Positions 44,628-56,810 are shown, counted from the first letter of the stretch. The stretch is 64,000 nt of DNA from Luidia sarsii (GCA_949987565.1 OX465119.1:12258897-12322896); one strand, 5' to 3'. Made by a program: numbers and translations. Notes: generated by a model not told the origin, from the letters alone.

Positions 44628-46840
44628 AATGGCCGAGGTTGATGCCATCGACGAGACGCCGCCACCGCCGGTGGGTTTCGTCGACCTGGACCCGCCGAGA
44701 GAAGCGGCGGAGAGGCCGTCCCGCCTCCAGCTGTGCGACCCCAACCTGCGCACCTACACGCGCCTGAAGCTGTCCGGGGCCGACCTGAGCGAGCCGCCGG
44801 CCGTGCTCTTCGAGCTGACGCGCCTGGAGTCGCTGGACCTGAGCCCCGAGCGCCACACCTCGCTCCACTTCAAGCTGGCCGCCGTTCCGCCGCAGATCGC
44901 CAACCTCCGCAACCTGACCGCCCTCTGCCTGGACACCAACGAGCTGGCCGCAGTGCCGCCCGAGCTGTGCCGCCTGGAGAGGCTGGAGCGCCTGGTGCTG
45001 AGCAACAACCTCCTGACGGAGCTGCCGGGCGAGTTCCGCCGGCTCCGGCGCCTCAAGAGCCTCCACCTGGCCAACAACTTCTTCGAGGAGATCCCGCGGG
45101 CCGTCTTCTTCCTCGTCGGGCTGGAGTTCCTGGACGCCTCCGACAACCGGATCGCCCGCCTGCCCCGGGATGTGGGCAACCTGGTCCGCCTCCGCTCGCT
45201 CCTGCTCTACTTCAACCTCCTCTCCACCGTGCCCGAGGAGCTGGGCGGCTGCCGCGAGCTGAGGACCCTCTGGCTGGGGAAGAACAAGCTGGTCAGCCTG
45301 CCCCGTCGTTTCGGCGAGCTGCAGCACCTGGACTGGTCCGAGCGGCCCATGTCGTCCAACGTGGACGGGAATCCGCTGGACTCCCCGCCCCTGGACGTCT
45401 GCCGGGAAGGTCCGCGAGCCATCGAGGAGTATTTCCGCCTCCACCCCGAGGCGGTGGCCTTCACCACGGGGTTCACGGCCGAGGAAGACGCTGGCGACGG
45501 CGGGCAGCAGCAGCAGCAGCAGCAGACGGCGGCCGGGGAGAGGCGGGCGCACTCGGACGACGAGGCGGCCGAGGCCTCGCTGCCTTTCCCGGGGGTGGAC
45601 GGCGCCGACGTGGACCTGGATTCGTCGGGGAGCTGGAGCCAGGGATCGGTGCAGAGCTTCCCCGGAGCCAAGCCCAAGCCTGCCCCAGTGGCCCCCACGG
45701 CCAGACGAACCCGGGGAGGGCGTCGCGGGGCCAAGGGAGCGACGCTGGGCAGACACGGCAAGAAACGCTAGACAGCAGCAAGGTAGGTTCAAATCATATA
45801 TAGGCCTACCCGTGGTCAAGTAGAAGAGAATTCACTTGAAACTAGCGTGTTGAAAACCCGTCCTCCAAATCCTATACAGAATCCTAATTCCCTACTCTAG
45901 GAATTTGTAGGATTGAGGACATTATGGTAGGCCTAGTTAATGCATCGTAGGAATTTGTAGGATTGAGGGTATAAGGCGGTTTTGTCACTGTAGGAAAATG
46001 TAGGATACGGGTTACTTGGCCCAATGTGATGGAGGATAATTTTGTAGGACTGAGGCTCCATGGCACAAACACCAAAATAGGACTTTCATTTGTGACCCGG
46101 CAAATCATAATGAGGAATAACCCCCACTTTTGAGATTTTGAGACTTTCTAATGATGTGAAAGAGTATACCATTAGCTTTCAAATGATATCAAAATATAAT
46201 ATCCTCTAATACTTAAAATTTCCGAGAAAAAAAAAGAAAAAAAAAGAAAATTGATTTGTAATCGAATTGTGAAGATACTTTAACTTCAGGCGTTGTTTTC
46301 TCAAAAAAGTGTTTTAGTGGGATATTCCTCATGTTGTTGTGCCGGGTCACATTTGGTTATAAGATTATACACTATCACAACAAACATTTTAACCATGAGC
46401 ACATGTAGCATTGTCCACGAGGGAGAGAAATGACGCCAAAGCCCGAGCCCGAGTCTACGCATTAGTTTCGTGAAGGGCCTATAAATAGAATTCGCTGGGG
46501 TGAGGGCGCTAGTCAAAAGCCTATTGGGTGATCTAAAATGCAAATATCGAGATCCAAATTTGTCTGGCCGAGAATTTGTCGACAGAACTGGTTTCTAGTT
46601 TCCATACCCACATGGTCGTCGTGTTTCCTGACTCCTGATCTTATCTGGTCTTTTTTTTTTTCGTCTTGCAGATTTCACAACTCTGAACATCGGAGCGGAG
46701 AGGACCATCCATGGAGGCTGCCAATGCCACTGATATATATATAGAGATCAGTGCGCCATGCACGTGAACAGAAATAACACGCACAATGTAATAGCCAATG
46801 CATGTAATTAGCTGGTTGTAACAAAAAATTAAATTATGTG
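44628..46840 (+). CDS. Leucine-rich-repeat protein, single coding exon (CDS 44629-45771)
   Basis: ATG at 44629 (MAEVDAIDET) to TAG at 45769-45771, 380 residues without an intron. Residues about 42-256 hold eight to nine LRRs of the 23-residue LxxLxLxxNxLxxLP type, including CLDTNELAAVPPELC and WLGKNKLVSLP. A closing NPLDSPPLDVC/IEEYF motif resembles LRRC10/LRRIQ4-like proteins. The tail has seven Gln (293-299), an acidic Ser-rich stretch, then a basic end (RRTRGGRRGAKG). No signal peptide or membrane segment, so a cytosolic scaffold role is inferred. The CDS is strikingly GC-rich compared with its AT-rich flanks. Acceptor TTTTGTAAATAG precedes the ATG. A donor GTAGGT at 45782 and acceptor TTTCGTCTTGCAG ending at 46671 suggest a 3'-UTR intron close enough to the stop to avoid decay. 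ATTAAA is at 46828. Confidence 0.85.
46090..46352. mobile_element. ATGTGACCCGGCACAGC MITE, short derivative
   Basis: 263 bp; TGTGACCCGGCAAATCATAA and TTGTGCCGGGTCACAT ends, internally deleted. Inside the LRR gene 3' UTR intron. Confidence 0.75.
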
Positions 46841-46977
46841 CAATTAAATCAAGAAGTAATAAGAAATAGGCCTAGTGATAATAAGAAATAATGTATAACG
46901 TCAGTATTATAGGCGCTATGATTGCGCATATTTTGTATGAATACCTCACCCCTAAGTATGAACAATTAAACACAATG

Positions 46978-48385
46978 TCCACCACCACCACCACCGCTAT
47001 CACCACCACCACCATCATCAACACCACCACCACAACCGCTACCACCACCACCGCTATCACCACCACCACCATTATCACCAACACCACCATCACCACCACC
47101 GCTATTACCACCACCACCATCATCACCACCGCTATCACTACCACCACCATCAACAACACCACCACCACCACCACCGCTATCACCACCACCACCATCATCA
47201 CCAACACCACCATTACCACCACCGCTATTACCACCACCACCATCATCACAAACACCACCATCGCCACCACCGCTATTACCACCACCACCATCATCACCAA
47301 CACCACCATCGCCACCACCGCTATTACCACCACCACCATCATCACCACCGCTATCACTACCACCACCATCAACAACACCACCACCACCACCACCGCTATC
47401 ACCACCACCACCATCATCACCAACACCACCATCACCACCACCGCTATCACCACCACCACCATCATCACCAACACCACCATCGCCACCACCGCTATTACCA
47501 CCACCACCATCATCACCAACACCACCATCGCCACCACCGCTATTACCACCACCACCATCATCACCAACACCACCATCACCACCACCGCTATTACCACCAC
47601 CACCATCATCACCAACACCACCATCACCACCACCGCTATTACCACCACCACCATCATCACCAACACCACCATCGCCACCACCGCTATTACCACCACCACC
47701 ATCATCACCAACACCACCATCGCCACCACCGCTATTACCACCACCACCATCATCACCACCGCTATCACTACCACCACCATCAACAACACCACCACCACCA
47801 CCACCGCTATCATCACCACCACCATCATCACCAACACCACCATCACCACCACCGCTATCACCACCACCACCATCATCACCAACACCACCATCGCCACCAC
47901 CGCTATTACCACCACCACCATCATCACCAACACCACCATCGCCACCACCGCTATTACCACCACCACCATCATCACCAACACCACCATCACCACCACCGCT
48001 ATTACCACCACCACCATCATCACCAACACCACCATCACCACCACCGCTATTACCACCACCACCATCATCACCAACACCACCATCACCACCACCGCTATTA
48101 CAACCACCACCATCATCACCAACACCACCATCGCCACCACCGCTATTACCACCACCACCATCATCACCAACACCACCATCACCACCACCGCTATCACTAC
48201 CACCACCATCAACACCACCACCACCACCACCATCAACACCACCACCACCACCACCACCACCACCACCACCACCACCACCACCACCACCACCACCACCACC
48301 ACCACCACCACCACCACCACCACCACCACCACCACCACCACCACCACCACCACCACCACCACCACCACCACCACCACCACCCCAC
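46978..48385. repeat. ACC-based minisatellite (48-bp units) grading into pure (CAC)n
   Basis: Units of 48 bp such as CGCTATTACCACCACCACC plus ATCATCACCAACACC; a variant block with CACTACCACCACCATCAACA recurs near 47130, 47360 and 47780. The last ~165 bp (48220-48385) is pure CAC. Open in several frames on both strands for ~1.4 kb, so >500-codon ORFs are artefacts. Confidence 0.9.
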
Positions 48386-48871
48386 CACCATTAGATGAGG
48401 GCGCCCTTCAGCAATGACGTCACACATATATGGGTCCATTAATCCTAGCACTTCGTGCAAACAAGGTCATGCACAAACGAATAAACATCTAATGTCCACA
48501 AAACTACTCGCACTTCATCAAACCGAGTCCACCCCCCCCCCCAAAAAAAAAAAAAAATCCGTGGGGAATGGAAAGTCCGTTCTGGTCAAATTGCTTGGCC
48601 ACCTAAAGAGACACCCATTAGAGCAAGGTCTTTCATTTCGCGAGTCTCCGAGTAACCGTAGACGGGCCACTCCGTCCCCCTGGCAGTTTCCCCGGGGAAA
48701 CCCGGCGGGTCGCCGGTAGTTCACGGGGTGAAAGACTCCTCAGAAACAAAATAGAGACACCGGGCATGTTGTTGATCTCAGCGGCATTCAAGTCGCTTTT
48801 TTTTTCCTCAAAACGATTCTCCGTCGTCGCAGCTTAGGCACTATCGGCGTTGTCTATAAAAATCATCGACG

Positions 48872-49156
48872 ATGGAAATATTGAGAGAGGCAAATGAATT
48901 TATCGAGGTGTTATTGCAAAAGTCTGCAATTATGTTGACTGAGGACCATATGACGTATCGGAATCGTTTAGAACTACAAATTTGTGAAGATTATTTTGGT
49001 ATTCGATTCTTTGTTACTATTCCGCACTACATTTATGTACGATTTATATTTTATGGAGTTAATACAAAAACTGTTGCAAACTGCTCACTGACTAAATATA
49101 AAATGACCTGCATACATGAATCTCAAAAGTTAGTGTGCCTGACGTTTCGATCCTAG
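48872..49156 (+). CDS. Hypothetical small ORF downstream of a CG-rich stretch
   Basis: 94 codons from ATG (MEILREANEFIEVLLQKSAI). The first ~65 residues have protein-like composition; the rest runs into a dispersed foldback repeat starting near 49066. TATAAA at 48855 lies only 17 nt before the ATG, too close to act as its promoter. No homology recognised. Confidence 0.2.
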   Translation: MEILREANEFIEVLLQKSAIMLTEDHMTYRNRLELQICEDYFGIRFFVTIPHYIYVRFIFYGVNTKTVANCSLTKYKMTCIHESQKLVCLTFRS

Positions 49157-49247
49157 CAGGACCTTTCTCAAAGGCAAAGAGAAAGGCCTTTGAGTAAGGT
49201 CCTGCTAGGATCGAAACGTCAGGCCCTCTAAACTTTTTTGAGATTTA
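49066..49247. mobile_element. CCTGCTAGGATCGAAACGTC element, foldback copy
   Basis: TTGCAAACTGCTCACTGACT, inverse core, GGCAAAGAGAAAGGCC hinge, then forward core and CTCTAAACTTTTTTGAGATT. Confidence 0.75.
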
Positions 49248-50425
49248 TATTCTATTTTAAGTGTATATATTATTTCAAATAATAATACATATTATTTATC
49301 ATTTTTCATGTTTAGTTTATTTCAAAATTCATAGATGAGAGAAATTTTGTGATTAGGAAGTATCGAAAGTTATTTATCTTGCATGAACCTATGATGAAAC
49401 CAAGGTCAGAATAATGTGATGTCAAATGTATCGTGAAAGATTTAATTAAGAATAAATTTAGAATTATTTCGACAGAAGCATTATCACAATAAATATTAGA
49501 CAACAATTAATGTTTATAGCCTGAGGAACAGACTCGAACCATGTGAAAGTCTCTGTAACGTAAGTCAAATCCCTCTATTTAGTTATGACATGGATGAATA
49601 ATACATTCCTCCATGGTTCTCCTTGGATACACAGCAGATGAATTTCGACTAAAAGAAGTGTACATGAAATAGCCGTCGGGTTTCCGGCGACCCGAGAATA
49701 GAAGCTTGGAACCGCGTCTGCATTAGTCTGAACGTCACTCAATTTATCGTCGATTTAGCAGGCGTTATGGGCTGGATGACAAAAATACGCTGGTCCCCGG
49801 GGGACGAGGGGGACCTGGGAACTGGGCGACCGTTATTTGCCGAAGGTTTCCAAGAAACCGGTTGGGGGGGGGGGTGGAGGGGGTGTAGTTGGCCTACAGG
49901 GGCCTATGGTCGGGGTTTTGTTGACCTATTTTCACTACCCTTGGGTCAATCTGTGACTGGGTAACATCAGGTCCCTCCGAATTCAGAAGAGGGGCAGAAA
50001 TGAGGCCAACTTCGCAGTAGTCTGTCTCCGACTAGCCCGGTCGATCTATCAAACAAGTGTGACACCTATTTACATTAATAACGCCATGATTTAGTGGCAG
50101 GTGTTTTTTTTAGACGTTAGCAGACACGGACGGAATGGCTGGCTGGATCGTTTTCACTTCGAGCGGGCATTGCCCCTGAAAGGCACTTTACGAAATTGGC
50201 TCGGGCTACGGCTTGCGTTTTCTCTCTTACACCTGTCACACATGCATACACCTGCGAGCTAGGTTTTCGCCAGTTTCTTGGAGAATACACGGCACTTCAT
50301 GTTTTTTTTTGGATCAGATATGTTATGAGCTGAATGAGGTTTTCAGGTTTTGAAGATGAGGAGGGCAATTTTAAAGTCAATGTTTAGCCCCCGAGAAACA
50401 CGTGGATACCCAATATCATATCATT
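49248..50425. other. No gene seen
   Basis: AT-rich to 49700, then a G-rich stretch with runs at 49865-49875. No coding or repeat feature supported. Confidence 0.5.
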
Positions 50426-50778
50426 TAAAGCCCCTACACAACATTGGTGAGATCGGAAGAAGGACATTTTCACAGATTTACATGAAACTTAGTCTGAAGA
50501 TGGTTATGGTAGAAACCTCGCACTCGGAAATATTTCTGCCTAAAATACTGTATTTTTAATTGGAGAAAAGAGTAAATAAATCGTTTACGTCTCACACTAG
50601 ATCTAAACGATTTTCCTGAACAATTCGTTGAATGCTGCATTTTCGCGAAAGAAATGAAGTGGTTTTCACGATTTTCTCGAGACTCGGTTGGCGGATCATG
50701 AGCTGAAAGTTTGCACAGGTGTGCTATTCCATGCACATGTTGGATCAGACAACGTATGGATGCCATTCTTTAAGCGTG
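50426..50778 (+). mobile_element. TTTAAAGCCCCTACACAAC element, empty-site copy
   Basis: Same body as 44086-44505 and lacks the 56-bp insert (see 50566-50580). Confidence 0.7.
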
Positions 50779-50860
50779 ACAATCTAAGCAGAAGAGAAGT
50801 TTGGGTTGGCAACCTTATACTATGACATGAATCATGACTTTTTGGGCAAAATGTTGATGT

Positions 50861-51244
50861 TTAAAGGCCCAATACAACATTGGGACGATCGGAAAACATC
50901 GATGTCCACAGGTTTCATTCTAATTTACACAGTTTATAGATGGTCATGATAGAATCATCATGTTGAAATCTTATGGTCTAGGATGCTGTACTTCTCTAGA
51001 AATCTTTACTCAAACATCGACAAATAGTTTATTATACTCGCAAGGGATAAACTATTTCTTACAGTTACACTACAGAATGGTGCCGAAACCTTGACTTTTT
51101 GTTTATCTTTTTCTACTTTCTCAGATCACCATTTGAGCTAAAACCTTCGCAGGATTTCTGTTTTTGTGATATGTTTAATGGGTTAACACACAAATTGTGG
51201 TAATCTTTTGACCTTTACCAATGTTGTATTATGAGGGCCTTTAA
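50861..51244. mobile_element. MITE with AAAGGCCCAATACAACATTGG-type ends, copy 2
   Basis: Matches 1662-2034 along its length (GATCGGAAAACATCGATGTC, CAAACATCGACAAATAGTTT). Confidence 0.8.
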
Positions 51245-51302
51245 GCGGCTCTATGAAAATGGACGCCTGCTGTATATCATGCGAAGTGGACAGGAATCTT
51301 AC

Positions 51303-51388
51303 CTTAGGTCATAGAGGTGAATGGCAGGAAGGGAGGTGGTACCAGACGGCAGGTCCCCACCCTGTGTGGTCTCACTGTGGGTGTGGTC
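51303..51388 (-). other. Possible exon with clean splice sites, unassigned
   Basis: Minus-strand acceptor CCACGCCCCATAACAG and donor AAG/GTAAGA bracket 28 open codons (DHTHSETTQGGDLPSGTTSL and more). It lies beyond the stop of the 52069 exon, so it would need an alternative transcript or a different gene. It may be chance. Confidence 0.18.
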
Positions 51389-52068
51389 CTGTTATGGGGC
51401 GTGGTCAAAGGTTAACGGTAAAAATGGGTTTCGTTTAATATGATTTGGATTGTGTTTCATACTAGGCCTAAATGGCTACCACAATTTTGAAGAGAAGAGT
51501 AGATGGGAAGTGGTGTGTCTGTGTTGTAGTCTACTTTGACTCAGTTGATTTCCTATAAACATCGGAATGGAACCAGAATTAGTGCGCAAGAAAACGAACA
51601 AACGAATGCCAGAAGAATTTGTCATCAGTTTGTGGATGGCGACCTTAGATTGTACACAGTGACGCTCCAACAAATTAATTTATTACTTCGCTAAGCGTGC
51701 GGTTCGCCACAGAAAAACCCCATGACGTTTTCAATATACATGTACAGTATACATGTCCATTGCATTGGTGGGCGATGTGAATATCGCCCTCTACGGTCGA
51801 AGCGAGTTTCGATAAGAAAACAGTTCTTATTCACTTCATAAGAAAAATAGCAACAAACGTGATTGATGTCATTTTGCAGTGTGGTTAACCGCACATAACT
51901 CTGGCATCATCTGAACGGCTGGACCGTAGTCAGGAGTCTTGCTCGCCCCTCCCCCCGCCCCCGCCCCCTCTGGAAGGAGATGCGTCCTCAAGAGTTGTCT
52001 GCCGCGGTGGTGACGTCATGGCAGGACAATGAATTAAAACAACAAGGGAAGCGGAGATGGTCCATCCA

Positions 52069-52207
52069 TCACGCGCTATCGTTCTCGGGCAGCGGAGAGT
52101 ACAGGGGCTGCTGGTCTTTTTCGAAGCGGTCGTGGAACTCCCGGAGTGTATATGGCCCGCCCGACGTGACAACTGGGTCGGTGCAGTATACCGCGTTGTC
52201 GGTCGGG
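52069..52207 (-). CDS. Candidate terminal exon of an unidentified membrane-type protein
   Basis: On the minus strand, acceptor CCCTGATCCAG is followed by one base and 45 codons to TGA at 52071-52069. The peptide includes TDNAVYCTDPVVTSGGPYT and ends FEKDQQPLYSPLPENDSA. YSPL fits a YxxPhi sorting signal, as found in cytoplasmic tails. Phase matches the candidate exon at 58201-58137. Not assigned to a family. Confidence 0.33.
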
Positions 52208-52489
52208 CTGGATCAGGGCAGAGTATGGGGCGCTGTAGAGACAGATAATCATGGGCAGGGATGCAAGAGGAACAGGGTCGTACCTGAGGTGGTTTTAAAA
52301 GGTGTTACGATTTGGGTCGGTTACTGGCCGGTTTGGGAGCGCTTGGAAAAAAAGTAAGGGGTTCATAACTTCATATCCACGAAGCTGTATTACGAACATG
52401 GCGGGAAAATCCCCAACTTACTTCCTATACGCGCGACATCCATGTCGTATAGGCACGACTTATCGTGAAGTAAATAATGTACAAAAAAC

Positions 52490-52592
52490 TGCTGCAAACT
52501 GCTCACTGACTAAAATGACCTGCAATACCTAAATCTCAAAAGTTAGAGGGCCTGACGTTTCGATCCTAGCACTAGCAGGACACTTTCTCCAA
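52490..52592 (-). mobile_element. CCTGCTAGGATCGAAACGTC element
   Basis: TGCAAACTGCTCACTGACTA, then GGGCCTGACGTTTCGATCC with CACTAG duplicated in the core. Confidence 0.7.
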
Positions 52593-52825
52593 TGTATTTT
52601 TGTCTATCGTATACAAAATCTCGATTTGAGCACTATTTTGTAGACTATTTTGTAATTTGTGCACAAACATAAAACATCAAAACAATTAATCGAATTTAAT
52701 TGTTCCTGATAATGTGAATCCCTCACAAGAGCGCAACGTTTAAAGTTCGTCCTACCACTACTTGAAGTGTAATTAGCACTGCATGCTGACACGGATCCGA
52801 GACAGCTCGATCGGGCGGTCTTGTT

Positions 52826-52892
52826 CCCGCCCTTACAGTTCCCGCCCTTACAGTTCCCGCCTTTACAGTTCCCGCCTTTACAGTTTCCGCCT
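52826..52892. repeat. 15-bp tandem repeat
   Basis: About five units of TTCCCGCCTTTACAG. Confidence 0.85.
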
Positions 52893-52969
52893 TCACCCTT
52901 CACTGAGCTAATCCCCTCACCAGGATCCCTCTCTACACCAATAAGCATCACTCCCAGTTGGAATCCAGC

Positions 52970-53070
52970 AGTCTCCTGAAGACGAGCAGAGTACACTGTT
53001 CGAAACGTCGAGTTCCTCTGGTTCTTTTCAGAACCACACTTAACTCACAAAAGAGAATTTACATGGTGTC
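52970..53070 (+). mobile_element. TTCGAAACGTCGAGTT element, copy 1
   Basis: GAAGACGAGCAGAGTACAC, TTCGAAACGTCGAG, then the hairpin GGTTCTTTTCAGAACCA. Confidence 0.65.
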
Positions 53071-53749
53071 TCCGCAAACCTATTTATCTTGAAAGTTACT
53101 ACAAGCCATGTTACATACAATTACAAGCATGCTGCCAAAGTACCAGTCATCGTACTACGACCTTCAAAGTGCTTTTGGACCGTGTTGATTCGCAACCACA
53201 TAAATCGTGCATTTCTCAAGCCATGGCCCATTGACGAGGCGCCATTTTTTCACCCCAAAGACTGATAGTGCCCTCCATTCCTCCTGTCACAAGTACGACG
53301 ACTTAATTGTGGAGGCCATTTTGTTGTTTCTTTTACCAAAAAAAAAGTGTGGACGCGGTCTGTCGTCCCCAAGCAGGATTCGTCGGCCTTTAGTGCTACC
53401 AGACGGCCGCACATCACGCGTGCGACCTCCCTCGGGTCTCATTTTAGATGGGGGGGGGGGACAGGGACGTTGTGGCAGGGTGGGATATTATCACCTTTTT
53501 TCACTCCCTCCACCCTCCCGCACACCTCTTTGGGGGGAAACGAAACGAAACGTCGTCTGCTCACTCTGCGCGCCTATAGCTAGCTATAAGCACGACCTGC
53601 CATGCGTGCCCAGACTAACTGGCTACCTTCCAGTGCATTCACGTTGATGGATTATCCGGACCGATCGACCGTCTGGAAGGTTCACTCAGACTCAGAGCAT
53701 GATCTCCAGGGGGACGAGGGGGGCAGGGGGGGGGGGTCCCGTTCTTATT

Positions 53750-54017
53750 TTATTTCCTTCCACCGGTTTCGAGAAATCGCTCAAGCCCCGGATCGGGAAG
53801 AATACTGTTATTTATAGTGATTGCTTCGGTGTGCGTAAGGATCTGGATACTTGAGGTTGTTCGCCTTTTGGTGATGAATTGGCGGCTCGACTGCTCGTTC
53901 GGTTCGGGGGAAATGCTGAAACGGTTGGCGGTTATCAATCGTGAAAATCACGCCAGTTAACAGAAAGCACTTCCATCTTACTCCCCCTAATTCCGATCTG
54001 TTTTTAGTCCTTGCCAT
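53750..54017 (-). other. Stretch open in all three minus-strand frames
   Basis: About 140 nt are open in three frames at once. One is an ATG frame of 69 codons (53808-54017). Another follows acceptor CCAACCGTTTCAG and reads FPPNRTSSRAANSSPKGEQP before a stop. No frame can be preferred and no family is recognised. Confidence 0.15.
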
Positions 54018-54106
54018 TCTGTCTTTGCTAGCCTATAGGCTATAGGTTGGAAATGATGACCTCTACATTCTTGACATTTGCAGTTTGGTCATTTCGGCCT
54101 ATTTAT

Positions 54107-54552
54107 ATGTGACCCGGCACAGCGACATGAGGAATATCCCACCAAAACGCTTTTAGAGTAAACAACGCCTGACGTCAAAGTATCTTCTGAATTCGACAAA
54201 AAAAAAATATTTTCGGAAAGTTAATGTATTGGAGTCCAAAGGATTTTTACAAAATCTGTCTCTAAATGTTAAAAAAACGAGGATTTCGGGGGAGTGTTTG
54301 TGTACTGTTTTCATGAAAATGTAAAGTTCCTGCCTTTTTGAATGGCCGCTTTCGGGAGTTAGACTGGTGCTGCTATATTGTGTCTGGTACCAAATGAACG
54401 AGCGAAGTCCCCTTGTACTATTTACAACAAAGTTCAAATGGAAATGAATTTGATATAATTTGAAAGCTAATGGTATACTCTTCCACATCATTAGAAAATC
54501 TCAAATTCTCAAAAATGGGGTTTTTTCCTCATTATGCTGTGCCGGGTCACAT
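54107..54552. mobile_element. ATGTGACCCGGCACAGC MITE, full-length copy
   Basis: 446 bp with ATGTGACCCGGCACAGC and GCTGTGCCGGGTCACAT ends. Confidence 0.85.
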
Positions 54553-54615
54553 ATGTTAGTGACCATTTGGGTAAAATTATATATAGAGCAAGGACATTAG
54601 TCGCTCATGAGTCAT

Positions 54616-54852
54616 AGGCCGTTTTCGAAATGAAGGCTTAGGCTCCGTCTGACAAAACCTGAAAATCCAGGTTGTGGATTGTTTCCGAATTCGAACTCGA
54701 AGATTTGTTGGCGTGATAGGTACAGAGTATTCACCGAGAAACTGGGGCCAAAGGATTGTTTTTAGATGGATGTGAGGGTATTAACGAGTCAGATAAAATA
54801 TGACCGAAACCTGAGCCCGAGCCTAAGCCTTCATTCCGAAAACGGCCATAGA
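54616..54852. mobile_element. Inverted-repeat element, copy 2
   Basis: GGCCGTTTTCGAAATGAAGG / CCTTCATTCCGAAAACGGCC ends. Copy 1 is at 1238-1484; both neighbour the CCATAGAC satellite. Confidence 0.7.
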
Positions 54853-55239
54853 CGAGTCTACGAGATGCCCTCAAAGCCGCTAGCTGCCGGCCTCCATAGA
54901 CCCCTGTGTAATATGAAGACATAGCCAATGAATTCAGACATGACCCGTACACTACAGAATTACGGTTGTGCGCGGTCACACGTACATACTGTACACGCGT
55001 ATAAAGTGTGGTGTAGTGCGTAGCTTTATGGGTGCACCATTTTACAACCGAAAGTTATCGTATCGCGAACCCTTACTGTTACTGCGCAGGTCGTGCTCTG
55101 GCATGATTATTTTGAACGAATCAATGCGCGCGTCGAACGCAGATGAATGGTTCAAATGAATCTAAGAACGTTGTATAAAGTACTTGAGAGTTGAAGGTTT
55201 TCATGGTGATAATAGCAGCAGAAGTAATAGGTTTGCAAA

Positions 55240-55375
55240 ATTTTCTCCTGCAGACGAACAGATCGAGCCTACTCTTCGAAACGTCGAATTCATCCGGTTC
55301 TTTTCAGAACCAAACATACTCACAAAAGAGAATCGTGCATGGTGTCACCACAAACTACTTCTTCAACGTTAAATA
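55240..55375 (+). mobile_element. TTCGAAACGTCGAATT element, copy 2
   Basis: GCAGACGAACAGATCGAGCC, TTCGAAACGTCGAATTC, GGTTCTTTTCAGAACCA, GGTGTCACCACAAAC. Confidence 0.65.
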
Positions 55376-55384
55376 AGACTCAAG

Positions 55385-55560
55385 GCTTTGCATGGTGGGT
55401 GAATCAATATAGGAAGGTTTGCGGTGACACCATGTATCAGGTCTCTTAAAGGAAGAGGTGTGGTTCTGAAAAAGAACCTGAGTGGTAACTCGACGTTTCG
55501 ACCAGTATATATGCTCTTGCCGTCCTGTATTTTCTTCAACGTTGTACTTCTCTGTATTAT
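55385..55560 (-). mobile_element. TTCGAAACGTCGAATT element, inverted copy 3
   Basis: Reverse orientation: GTTTGCGGTGACACCATG, GGTTCTGAAAAAGAACC, ACTCGACGTTTCGACCAG. Forms an inverted pair with copy 2. Confidence 0.65.
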
Positions 55561-56294
55561 TTTTTTTCCCACTGCGGGACCGAAAGGAAACGACCGGGTC
55601 GCTGTGTACTCGGTCACGGGGGGTTCCATCAATTGTTACCGGTACGCCCCATCGCTCCCCTTCCCTCCTTCTCTTTCTTTCTCAGAAAAAAACTGGAACG
55701 CGGGCGGGCTGAGTCGGCTGACACACAGGGGCCTCTCCCCCTGCCGTGCTCCCTCGGTGAACCCCGGTGGGGTGGTCTGACTCGTGTGGGTTGATCGGGC
55801 CAACAGCTGACAAGTCACTCGTAAAGCCATTTCCGTCTGAATTCGGGCCATTTGGAGAGGGGGAGGGGCGGAATGGAGGGCGATTGGAAATCATACCACA
55901 TCCCTCAAATTAAAAAATAAAAAAGATAAATAAATCCCTGACGATATCGTTGACCAAAGAGAGTTTGCCTTTCAGCATACAGGGAAGAAAATTTCTGACG
56001 AATCCAGACCAAGAGGTTATTAATTTTGACCCAAAATGTAGACTTTTCATCCGATTTCGCTCAGAAATAAATATCAACTTCTTTCTTGTTAAAAATGCTC
56101 TTAGCCGCAGGGGTCGATCGAGCGGGAATCTACGGAACTTCAAATTATTCCGGTCTTTGAAAGGCAGTGTATATTATACAAGCTCAATGGTCTTGTGGAG
56201 TTTCTGTTGAGAGTGTGGCCCGCGGTTATAGCGCGTACACTATCGGATTACACTGGTATTATCACGCCGACACAGGCGGGTTCGAACTTGGCCT

Positions 56295-56430
56295 CAAACG
56301 AAATGACAAGCGGGAGGGAGGGAAAGAGGGAAAGAGGGGGAGGGAGGGAAAGAGGGAAAGAGGGGGAGGGAGTTATAGGGGAAAGAGGGAGCGAGGGAGA
56401 GGGAGGGAAAGAGGGAGGGGGGACCTCACA
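56295..56430. repeat. GGGA/AAGAGGG purine repeat
   Basis: GGGAGGGAAAGAGGGAAAG units. Confidence 0.85.
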
Positions 56431-56810
56431 GACAAAACTAAAATCCATTGCCAGATTCGACAATAATTCGAAATAAACACAATTTGCCGCTGTCGACTGA
56501 CGTTGAGGCGGGCCGACCTCCCTGTCTCCCTCAACCCACAGGCAGTTTGCCCCTCAGCTTGTCAAACGGCAACCAGCTGTTGCCCTATATACACCGGAAT
56601 AGATTCCATAGAAACAATACGCCTTGATTACAAGAGGTATCCCCTGACCCGACGTCTCCCCCCCCCTTGTCCATTAACGAGGTAATTACGGGCATATCCA
56701 TTTTGTTACTACTCCGAGTCCGGTTTTATTTCGTCGAGATTTTACGGGAAAACAACCATATGTTTTTCTATGTCATCTACTGATTAGCTCTAAGCAAAGA
56801 TGCCGTTTGT

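Noticed and set aside
44431..45819. 462-codon minus-strand frame and 356-codon alternative plus frame over the LRR gene
   Set aside because: Shadow frames caused by high GC; only the 380-codon frame shows a coherent LRR pattern.
46891..48417. 508-codon Thr-rich frame and 502-codon Val-rich frame on the other strand
   Set aside because: Both come from the ACC minisatellite, whose unit length is a multiple of three.
55682..55894. 70-codon minus-strand frame with Ser/Pro-rich composition
   Set aside because: Open in more than one frame, with no convincing splice sites and no recognisable homology.
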